Of a DNA stretch of 64,000 nucleotides, positions 49,173 to 56,786 are shown piece after piece. A program made the position numbers and the translations under genes. Numbering within the stretch: the stretch's first letter is position 1; each line of letters opens with the position of its first letter. Origin of the DNA: CAZAMB01 sp964486335 (GTDB taxonomy: Bacteria > Planctomycetota > Phycisphaerae > UBA1845); the NCBI GenBank assembly GCA_964486335.1, contig CAZAMB010000010.1, positions 1-64,000 on the forward strand. The letters are read 5' to 3'. The notes under the pieces are model-generated. The model made no database searches. It was not told the origin of the DNA and saw nothing but the letters and a program-made list of their open reading frames with translations.

Positions 49173-50519
49173 ATGAGCCGTCGACAAAGCACTTCGCGCG
49201 ACCAAAAACGATGCGGCCCCGTTTGGACATTGGTCGGCACCGTGGCGCTGATCGGCCATGCATGTCTTCCGTCGGCCTCGGCACAATGGCCGCAATGGGG
49301 CGGGCCGAACCGTGACTTCAAGGTTCAGGCCAAGAACCTTGCCGACAAATGGCCGGACGAGGGACCCAAAAAAGTCTGGGAGCGCGAACTTGGAGACGGG
49401 TATTCAACCATTGTCGTCGACGACGGAATGCTGTTTACGATGTACCGCGTCGGAGAGGATGAGTTTGCCACCGGTCTCGACGCCAAGACCGGCAAGACCG
49501 TTTGGGAGCACAAGAGCGCTTCACCGACAACCGATGTGATGAAGCAATTTGGCCCCGGACCACACACGACACCTACTGTCGTCGGCGACCTTGTGTACAC
49601 TGTCGGAACAAACGTTTTATTGACCGCGTTCGAAAAGCGTACAGGTTCGATCGTCTGGCAGCGCGACCTCAAAAAGGAAATGGGCGCCAACGTGCCGGAT
49701 CGCGGCTATGGTTCCAGCCCCATCGCGTATAAGAACTCGCTGATAGTCATGGTGGATCGACAGCGGGAAGAGCAGCCACGTGGTGGCGACTCTGAACCAA
49801 AGGAAAAAGACGAAGCACCCATCGAAGGTCAAACGGTCGTCGCTTTTGATTTGAAGACCGGAAAGCAAGTCTGGAAGAGTCAGGATCTCCCAGTCGGATA
49901 CTCGTCGCCGATCATCGTGCCGTTCGACGGGCGGGATCATCTCGTTTGCCTGCTCGACGGAAACATCATCGGATTGAATCCTGACGACGGCGAACTGCTC
50001 TGGAAGCAGGAGACCAAGCCGGAAGGCGCCAACATCAGCACGCCTGTTTTTGACGGCCAAGATACGTTCTTTTGCTCATCGGCCTACGACTCCGGTTCAC
50101 GGGCCATTCGATTGACCAAGAAAGACGGAAAAATCGCCGCCGAGGAGCTTTGGTACGGTCGAAAGATGCGCGTGCATCATGGCAACGTGATTCGGCTCGG
50201 AGACCATGTGTACGGTTCCAGCGGAGATTTCGGTCCGGCCTTCTTCATGGGCGTGAATCTGAAGACTGGTGAAATCGCCTGGCGGGAGCGGGGCTTTTCC
50301 AAGGCCAACTGCGTGTATGCCGATGACAAGCTGATTCTCTTGGACGAAGACGGACATCTGGCGCTGACCAAGGTTGACCCCAAGGGTATGACAGTGATTT
50401 CCAAGTGCAAAGTGGCGGAGCGCTATGCCTGGGCCGCGCCGACGCTGGTAGGAACGACCCTGTACGTCCGCGATCGCAAGCACATCATGGCGCTGGACCT
50501 CGCGGCATCGGCAGGTTGA
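49173..50519 (+). CDS. Secreted PQQ-type beta-propeller protein 3
   Basis: 448 residues; AAGGAG about 7 bases upstream. The signal peptide ends SASAQ. Starts WPQWGGPNRDFKV and ends LYVRDRKHIMALDLAAS, matching protein 2 throughout (DGYSTIVVDDGMLFTMYRVGEDE, YGSSGDFGPAFFMGVNLKTGEIAWRERGF). An acidic/basic insert (QREEQPRGGDSEPKEKDEAP) separates two blades. Tandem duplication with protein 2 is evident. Confidence 0.85.
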   Translation: MSRRQSTSRDQKRCGPVWTLVGTVALIGHACLPSASAQWPQWGGPNRDFKVQAKNLADKWPDEGPKKVWERELGDGYSTIVVDDGMLFTMYRVGEDEFATGLDAKTGKTVWEHKSASPTTDVMKQFGPGPHTTPTVVGDLVYTVGTNVLLTAFEKRTGSIVWQRDLKKEMGANVPDRGYGSSPIAYKNSLIVMVDRQREEQPRGGDSEPKEKDEAPIEGQTVVAFDLKTGKQVWKSQDLPVGYSSPIIVPFDGRDHLVCLLDGNIIGLNPDDGELLWKQETKPEGANISTPVFDGQDTFFCSSAYDSGSRAIRLTKKDGKIAAEELWYGRKMRVHHGNVIRLGDHVYGSSGDFGPAFFMGVNLKTGEIAWRERGFSKANCVYADDKLILLDEDGHLALTKVDPKGMTVISKCKVAERYAWAAPTLVGTTLYVRDRKHIMALDLAASAG

Positions 50520-50620
50520 GCGACCACTGACGGTCAAGCAACCGTTTCGCAAAAACCGGCCGGCAATCCCTGCGCCGAAACCAAATCGACATTCCGAGGG
50601 ATCGGGGTACAGTTTACTCC

Positions 50621-53368
50621 ATGACCCAGGCTCCCTCCGCATCCCGACTACCGGTCGCGCCGCTCGACACCCTGACGCCTGCCATGCGCCAATACGTTGA
50701 ACAAAAACAGCGCGTCGGCGACGCCATCCTGCTGTTTCGCATGGGTGATTTCTATGAGACCTTTTATGACGACGCGGTGTTGTGCTCCAAAGTCCTGGGC
50801 ATCGCCCTGACCAGCCGCGACAAGAGTTCCAAGAATCCGGTTCCGCTTGCGGGCATACCCCATCACGCTCTGGAAAGTTACCTGGGAAAGCTCGTGGCCG
50901 CCGGCTACAAGGTTGCGATTTCCGAACAGCTCGAGGATCCCAAGCAGGCAAAAGGCGTTGTTCGCCGCGACGTGGTCCGCATCGTAACGGCCGGAACATT
51001 GACCGACGACGCCCTGCTCTCCCAACGGGACGACAACGTATTAGCGGCCGTCCTCATTCATCGTGAACAAACGGGGCTCGCCGTCGTCGAACTGGCGAGC
51101 GGCCGCTTCGAGACAATCGATGTCGCCGACGGAGACCTGCTTCACGTTTTGGTGCGACTTCGCCCGGCCGAACTGCTGATCGAAGACGAACGCAATACCG
51201 GCGCCGAGTCGCTGGCCGCGCAGCTCCGCGACCTTTGTGGAACGGTTATCACGCGTCGCCCGGTCCACGAGTTCGGTGCCCATCGCGCGAAAAAATCGTT
51301 GTTCGCACATTTCGGCGTGTCAACCCTTTCGGGATTCGGTTTTGACGACATGACGCCCTCGCTGCGAGCGGCCGGCTGCATCGTGGAGTATCTGCAAGAG
51401 ACACAAAAAGCCGCCCTTTTGCATATTACCGCCATACGACAGCGTACGGACTCCGAAACGGTCCGCATCGACCAGAGCAGTTGGAGAGCACTCGAAATCG
51501 ACCAAACACTTCGCGGAGGGCGGCGCGAGGGATCGCTGCTGCATTCGATTGATCGGACGATTCACCCGGCCGGCGGGCGGATGCTTCGCAGGTGGTTGAC
51601 CGAACCGCTGACCGACATCACGGAAATCCGTCGCCGACAGCAAGCCGTCGCGTTTTTTTTTGACGAAGGAACGACCCGCGTTCGAATCCGACAGGGGCTT
51701 CGAACCCTCGCCGACGTTGAGCGCGTCTCGGCGCGCGTCGCACTGGGTCGTGCGTCACCTCGCGATCTGGACGCACTCCGGCGAACGCTTGGCTCCCTTC
51801 CTTCGGTGATTCAACTACTTACAAGTGATGAATCTCATCTTGTTGAGATTCTCCATGACTTTTCCGGCTGCTCGGCGTATCCAAACACAACTCCCGCCAT
51901 GGGGAGTGAATCAGCAGATCCGACGGTCATTCAAGGGCTGGCGGACCTTCTTCATCGAGCGATACGACCGGAGCCGGCCAACAATCTCCGCGAAGGCGGG
52001 TTCATCGCCGACGGCTTCGATGACGAACTGGATCGCTTGCGCTCGATCCGGCGTGACGGACATTCATGGCTTGCGGATTATCAAAAAGCGGAAATCGCAC
52101 GAACAGGCATCACCCACCTCAAGGCCGGTTTCAATCGCGTATTCGGCTATTATTTGGAGGTTCCCCATTCGGCGCGCGATCGCGTACCTCAGGAATACGC
52201 ACGCAAACAGACCGTCAAGAACGCCGAGCGGTACATCACCGAAGCACTCAAGAACCACGAGCAGGAGGTGCTGACCGCCGAGGAACGGGCCAATCAGCTC
52301 GAGTTTGATCTGTTCGAGAAGCTTCGCGGGGCGGTCGCCGAGCGGTTGACGGTTTTGTTGCGCGTGGCGCAAGCGATTGCCAGGCTCGACGTCGTATCGG
52401 GGCTGGCCGAACTCGCCGTCGAACGGCGCTACACAAAGCCCGAAATCGTCGACGACGGCCGGCTGGATATCGTCGATGGTCGCCACCCCGTGCTTGATCA
52501 AGTGCTCGGAGATGCGTTCGTACCCAATGATGCCTTTCTCGGCGACGACGCCCGCGTGTTCGTGATCACCGGGCCCAACATGGCCGGCAAGAGCACCTAC
52601 ATCCGGCAGGTCGCGCTGCTCACGGTGCTTGCCCAGATCGGGTCGTTCGTCCCCGCGCGCCGAATGGTCCTATCGCCCGTCGATCGAATCTTCGCCCGCG
52701 TGGGCAGTTCCGACGAACTCATGCGGGGCCAGTCCACATTCATGGTCGAAATGACCGAAGCCGCGAACATCCTGCACAACGCCACGCGCTCCTCGCTAGT
52801 GATTCTCGACGAACTTGGACGGGGCACGAGTACGTTTGACGGTTTGTCTCTGGCCTGGGCGATCACCGAACACCTCGCCAGCGAAGTCGGCTGCCGAACG
52901 CTTGTCGCCACGCACTACCATGAACTGATCGAACTCGCGTCACTGCTCAAAAACGTGCGAAACTACAACGTGGCCGTGAAGGAATGTTCGGAACCAGTCC
53001 GATCACACGCAGGCCTTCGCGATTCCAAGGACCTGCCTTCGGCCGACCGATCCATCGTCTTTCTGCATAAAATCGTCGAAGGAGGTGCAAGCCAGAGCTA
53101 CGGCATTCAAGTCGCCCGGCTGGCGGGCATACCCAAAGCAATCATCAACCGCAGCCGCGAAGTGCTTGACGAACTTCAGCGAGGACTGGAGCGAGAATCG
53201 CGCTCGCCGCAGTTCGCCCGCCGAAAGACACGCGACGAAGGCCAATTGACGCTTTTCCGCGACCCGGCAGAGGAACTGCTCGAATTGTTGCGCTCGATCG
53301 ATCCCGAACGCATGACCCCCATTCAGGCGTTGGACGTGCTCAAAAAAATGAAGGACCGATTCGGGTGA
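50621..53368 (+). CDS. mutS: DNA mismatch repair protein MutS
   Basis: 915 residues. The mismatch-recognition domain has LLFRMGDFYETFYDDA, with the Phe-x-Glu that wedges at the mispair (FYE). Later come LRGGRREGSLLHSIDRTIHPAGGRMLRRWL, the clamp (GFNRVFGYYLEVPHS), and the ATPase: Walker A GPNMAGKSTYIRQ near residue 650, VGSSDELMRGQSTFMVEM, Walker B LVILDELGRGTSTFDG, and TLVATHYHEL. The C-terminal MTPIQALDVLKKMKD is the tetramerisation-like tail. A nine-T run (51653-51661) encodes FFF. It starts after the propeller genes with a 101-base gap and no clear promoter. Confidence 0.96.
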   Translation: MTQAPSASRLPVAPLDTLTPAMRQYVEQKQRVGDAILLFRMGDFYETFYDDAVLCSKVLGIALTSRDKSSKNPVPLAGIPHHALESYLGKLVAAGYKVAISEQLEDPKQAKGVVRRDVVRIVTAGTLTDDALLSQRDDNVLAAVLIHREQTGLAVVELASGRFETIDVADGDLLHVLVRLRPAELLIEDERNTGAESLAAQLRDLCGTVITRRPVHEFGAHRAKKSLFAHFGVSTLSGFGFDDMTPSLRAAGCIVEYLQETQKAALLHITAIRQRTDSETVRIDQSSWRALEIDQTLRGGRREGSLLHSIDRTIHPAGGRMLRRWLTEPLTDITEIRRRQQAVAFFFDEGTTRVRIRQGLRTLADVERVSARVALGRASPRDLDALRRTLGSLPSVIQLLTSDESHLVEILHDFSGCSAYPNTTPAMGSESADPTVIQGLADLLHRAIRPEPANNLREGGFIADGFDDELDRLRSIRRDGHSWLADYQKAEIARTGITHLKAGFNRVFGYYLEVPHSARDRVPQEYARKQTVKNAERYITEALKNHEQEVLTAEERANQLEFDLFEKLRGAVAERLTVLLRVAQAIARLDVVSGLAELAVERRYTKPEIVDDGRLDIVDGRHPVLDQVLGDAFVPNDAFLGDDARVFVITGPNMAGKSTYIRQVALLTVLAQIGSFVPARRMVLSPVDRIFARVGSSDELMRGQSTFMVEMTEAANILHNATRSSLVILDELGRGTSTFDGLSLAWAITEHLASEVGCRTLVATHYHELIELASLLKNVRNYNVAVKECSEPVRSHAGLRDSKDLPSADRSIVFLHKIVEGGASQSYGIQVARLAGIPKAIINRSREVLDELQRGLERESRSPQFARRKTRDEGQLTLFRDPAEELLELLRSIDPERMTPIQALDVLKKMKDRFG

Positions 53369-53428
53369 TTCAGAATACGCCCCGGCTGATTTCCGCGTGG
53401 TCGACCGGCAACCTGCAATAAGCCGGAC

Positions 53429-53827
53429 TCATCGTCGCCCTTTGGAGGCCAGCAAGCTCTTGACCAGCTGGATCATGGCCTTCCGGTCGATCGGCTTGGA
53501 AAGGTAATCATCTGTCCCGCATTCAGCCGCCCGTTCAATATCGCTGGTTTCGTTGAGGGCCGTGACCATCACAATGGTGATGTCGCGAGTCTTCGGATCC
53601 GATTTGACCCGTTTGCAAACCTCGAACCCGCTCATCTTGGGCATCATGATGTCCAGCAGCACAAGATCGGGCGACTCGGACTTGATTTTCTCCATGGCCT
53701 CTAGACCGTTCGTGGCCGTCACCACGCGAACGTCGGGCACGTCCTCCATATATACTTGAAGGAGCTCGAGGTTCTGAAGATTGTCCTCGACAAGAAGTAC
53801 CGTTTGCTGTCTCGTCTCAACCCCCAT
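53429..53827 (-). CDS. Single-domain response regulator (CheY-like)
   Basis: 132 residues consisting only of a receiver domain: TVLLVEDNLQNLELLQVYMED with the acidic pair, LVLLDIMMPKMSGFEV with the phospho-accepting Asp, MVTALNETSD with the conserved Thr, and DDYLSKPIDRKAMIQL with the Lys. A DivK/CheY-type output-less signalling role is likely. No histidine kinase is adjacent. It lies downstream of the LD-carboxypeptidase gene on the same strand. A TTG 12 codons upstream is possible; the ATG at 53827 is preferred. Confidence 0.92.
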   Translation of the reverse strand: MGVETRQQTVLLVEDNLQNLELLQVYMEDVPDVRVVTATNGLEAMEKIKSESPDLVLLDIMMPKMSGFEVCKRVKSDPKTRDITIVMVTALNETSDIERAAECGTDDYLSKPIDRKAMIQLVKSLLASKGRR

Positions 53828-53914
53828 CGAATCGCGCCTGAACAAATGTCCGCATGGAATCAATCATCAATAACCCCAAAGGAACACGCCGCAACGTCAT
53901 TTGTCAAGCCGCCG

Positions 53915-54940
53915 TCACGCCAAATCGCAGCGCCATTGAAGCCGATCGGGGCCAATTTTCGTGAACCAACCGCTTCGGTGGAGCGGCAACGGGGTCATCG
54001 GCCAGACGTGGCCGACCCGATCCGCGACGAGAACGGGAAGAGACGAATTCTGCGGCAAGTGATAATTCAGCATGTTCAACACGGCCGGACCGAGGTCGCA
54101 ATCCCCTTGATGAAAATCACCGAGCAACAGTCCCTCGCAACGTTCCCAAAACCCGGACAATGTCAGATGACTCAGAAAACGATCGATGCGCTCAGGCTTG
54201 TCGTTGAAATCTTCGAGGACAATCCACTTCCCCTTGGGTCTGACGGCTTCGGCATATCGCGAGCCGATCAGGGTGGAAAAGACCGTCAGGTTGCCGCCGA
54301 CGAACGCCGCGCTCGTGCCCTCAGCAAGCTCGCCGCGCACGAGCCTCGCCGACAATTCGATCGGCTCGCCCCGACCTTCCACGATTTCAATCACACGACG
54401 AAAGTAATCAGCCATGTGTTCGTGCAGGTGGGTTCGCATCCACTCATCGGGTGTCGGACTGCTCTGTTCGTTCAGGCCGAGTCGAACGGTCGCGTGTCGC
54501 CTCAGGCCGTAGACGAGAAACGCCGGACCCATATCGTAATAGCCGCGTCCGTTGCGGTGACCGGCCACGATATTGACCAGTGGTGTGAGTTCGCTGAAAC
54601 CGAAAACAGCCACGGGCGATGAGCGACGATCCAGAACGGAGAAGTCAATGTGGGGCAGGATCCGCGTGAACCACGCGCCGCCTCGCAAGGCGACGACCGC
54701 GCGAACATCGGCGTCGGCCAATGCCGCGGTGATGTCGTTTGCCCGCGCGGCGTCGTCCCGTCGACCGCCGCTGCATTCATCCTCCTCGGCGTCGAGGACA
54801 CCTTCATTGGCTGTCACGGAGTAACCGTCCCCGACCATCGCCTGAATGATCGCGATCAGTTCCGTCGCCCGCCCGATATTCAGCGTGGCGAGAAAAGACC
54901 GCAGCGAACCCGCCGGAGCGATCAGATGAATTCTTTTCAT
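53915..54940 (-). CDS. ldcA: LD-carboxypeptidase (family S66)
   Basis: 341 residues. S66 enzymes release D-Ala from the tetrapeptide of recycled or mature muropeptides. Motifs are HLIAPAGSLR, DADVRAVVALRGGAWFTRILPHID, the nucleophile FGFSELTPL (Ser116), GGNLTVFSTLIGSRYA, the Glu in IVLEDFNDKPERIDR, and the His in VGHVWPMTPLPL. The Ser-Glu-His set is complete. Start ATG at 54940 is favoured over one 8 codons earlier. It is divergent from the AlkD-like gene. Confidence 0.9.
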   Translation of the reverse strand: MKRIHLIAPAGSLRSFLATLNIGRATELIAIIQAMVGDGYSVTANEGVLDAEEDECSGGRRDDAARANDITAALADADVRAVVALRGGAWFTRILPHIDFSVLDRRSSPVAVFGFSELTPLVNIVAGHRNGRGYYDMGPAFLVYGLRRHATVRLGLNEQSSPTPDEWMRTHLHEHMADYFRRVIEIVEGRGEPIELSARLVRGELAEGTSAAFVGGNLTVFSTLIGSRYAEAVRPKGKWIVLEDFNDKPERIDRFLSHLTLSGFWERCEGLLLGDFHQGDCDLGPAVLNMLNYHLPQNSSLPVLVADRVGHVWPMTPLPLHRSGWFTKIGPDRLQWRCDLA

Positions 54941-55094
54941 GTCTGCATTTTGGAGTCCGGTCAAGGCAATGTCGAATCTGAGGACCGGAGCCTCGGATTC
55001 AGCATGCGCACCGTGGCGTTGACAAGCCGCGACTTCCCAGTGATGTTCATGTCAGTTTGTAGAAACGTCTAAGCGGCACGCAAAAGGTCGTGTT

Positions 55095-55802
55095 ATGACA
55101 TTGCCACAAGTAATGGCCGAGCTGAAAAAGTACGGCAATGAGCAGACCCGAAAAACGTGGACCAACCACGGCGCCACGGGCGACTTCTTCGGCGTCAAGG
55201 TCGGCGACCAAAAGAAAATCGTGAAGAAGATCAAGGGCGATCAGGCGCTGGCGATGGAATTGTACAAGACCGGAAATCTCGACGCGATGTACCTGGCGGG
55301 GCTGGTCGCCAATGGGTCGAAGATGTCCCGAAACGAAATCGAATCCTGGGCGAAGGCAGCGCGATGGATGATGATCGGGGAGTTTACGGTCCCCTGGATT
55401 GCGTCCGAAAGTGCGTTCGGACGAGAGCTGGCGCTCAAGTGGATGAATTCGCCAAAGGAACGACTGGCCGCAGGCGGTTGGAATACCTACTCCGGGCTGG
55501 TCTGCACAAGACCTGATGATGATCTGGACCTGAAAGAGGTCGATAAACTCCTGGAACGAGTGAAAAACGAGATTCATTCCGCGCCCAATCGCGTGCGCTA
55601 TTGCATGAACGGCTTCGTGATCGCGGTGGGTTCGTCGATCAGGTCGCTGACCGCCAAGGCCAAGGCTACTGCCAAGCAGATCGGCATTGTCGAAGTGGAT
55701 ATGGGCGACACATCCTGCAAGGTACCCGACGCCATCGCCATGATTGACAAGATCGCATCCATGGGCCGAATCGGTATGAAGAGAAAAACGATGCGGTGCT
55801 GA
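55095..55802 (+). CDS. AlkD-like DNA alkylation repair (HEAT-like) protein
   Basis: 235 residues with alpha-helical HEAT-like repeats. TLPQVMAELKKYGNEQTRKTW, FFGVKVGDQKKIVKKIKGDQALAMELYKTGNLDAMYLAGLVANG and NYNWxx-type segments match the DNA alkylation repair/AlkD family. WAKAARWMMIGEFTVPWIASES resembles the helical region around the catalytic pocket. Whether it is an active glycosylase is unknown; several family members lack activity. ATG at 55095 is clear; it diverges from the LD-carboxypeptidase gene. Confidence 0.8.
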   Translation: MTLPQVMAELKKYGNEQTRKTWTNHGATGDFFGVKVGDQKKIVKKIKGDQALAMELYKTGNLDAMYLAGLVANGSKMSRNEIESWAKAARWMMIGEFTVPWIASESAFGRELALKWMNSPKERLAAGGWNTYSGLVCTRPDDDLDLKEVDKLLERVKNEIHSAPNRVRYCMNGFVIAVGSSIRSLTAKAKATAKQIGIVEVDMGDTSCKVPDAIAMIDKIASMGRIGMKRKTMRC

Positions 55803-55838
55803 CCTCGCCGTGTGTCTTTAACCCTTTCGCCACGGGGT

Positions 55839-56621
55839 TCATCGACCTGCCGCGCGGGCAAAGGCTCGTGCGAGCGCGGCGTCGATCGGATTCGCCGTTC
55901 GCTGGTCCTGTTTAATCGAAGTTCCGACGATGATCCCGCCGCAAAGCCGAAGCAGCTCAGCAGCGGATTCAGCGGTCGCACCGCTTCCGACAAACACCCG
56001 CCGATCGGGAACGGCCTCAGCCACGCGACGCAATTCCTCGAAGTCGACGGGCTTCCCCGTCGCCGGGCCGGTAACGATTAGGCCATCCGCCAGACCGCGA
56101 TAGGCGGCGTCCTGTGCAGCCATTGCAATATCCGTTTCGCTCATCGGTCGGGCATGTTTGACGCAAACATCGGCCAAAAGCGCAACCCGAGCGCCCAGTA
56201 ACTTACGGTAGCTAACCGTCTCGTCCGCTCTGCCCTCGATAATCCCCTGGTCCGTAGCGTAAACGCCGGTATGAACGTTGACACGAATGAATGTCGCGCC
56301 TGAAGCCGCGGCGATACCCAAGGCCGCCTTGGCGTCATTCCGCAGCGCGTTGATGCCGACCCGCAACTGTGTTTCGCGCCGAATGTGATCTGCCGCCACA
56401 GCCATCGCCGCCGTGCTCGCGGGCGACAATTCTCCGGAGGTGAACGGTGCATCCCCATAATTCTCGACGATCACCGCATCAAAACCCGCTTCTCGAAGTA
56501 CGGTCGCATCGGCAACGGCCCGCTCCACGATCTCGTCCATCGCAATGCAATGGCGGGCGGAACCGGGAAGCGGGGCAAGATGCACGACGCCGATCAAGGC
56601 CGGTGTGGGTAGGTCAACCAT
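55839..56621 (-). CDS. btpA: BtpA/SgcQ-family TIM-barrel protein
   Basis: 260 residues, the family length. The BtpA signature includes IGVVHLAPLPGSAR, AVADATVLREAGFDAVIVENYGDAPF, TQLRVGINALRNDAKAALGIAAASGATFIRVNVHTG, ALLADVCVKHARPM, and VFVGSGATAES ending in GTSIKQD. BtpA stabilises photosystem I in cyanobacteria; in other bacteria the role is unknown. No photosynthesis gene is nearby. Start ATG at 56621 (MVDLPTPALIGVVH) is chosen by family alignment. Confidence 0.88.
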   Translation of the reverse strand: MVDLPTPALIGVVHLAPLPGSARHCIAMDEIVERAVADATVLREAGFDAVIVENYGDAPFTSGELSPASTAAMAVAADHIRRETQLRVGINALRNDAKAALGIAAASGATFIRVNVHTGVYATDQGIIEGRADETVSYRKLLGARVALLADVCVKHARPMSETDIAMAAQDAAYRGLADGLIVTGPATGKPVDFEELRRVAEAVPDRRVFVGSGATAESAAELLRLCGGIIVGTSIKQDQRTANPIDAALARAFARAAGR

Positions 56622-56786
56622 CGCCAAATCCCGATGAACTCTGCTCAAATGGCATGACAGTTTATCACAACAATACACGATAGTTTTCTGGAAAACCAGC
56701 GATAACGATTACAGAATGGCAATCAGAAACACCGTTGCGGCGCGTCAACCGCGGTGGAGTTCAAATCCATGTCGGAGGATTCTATC

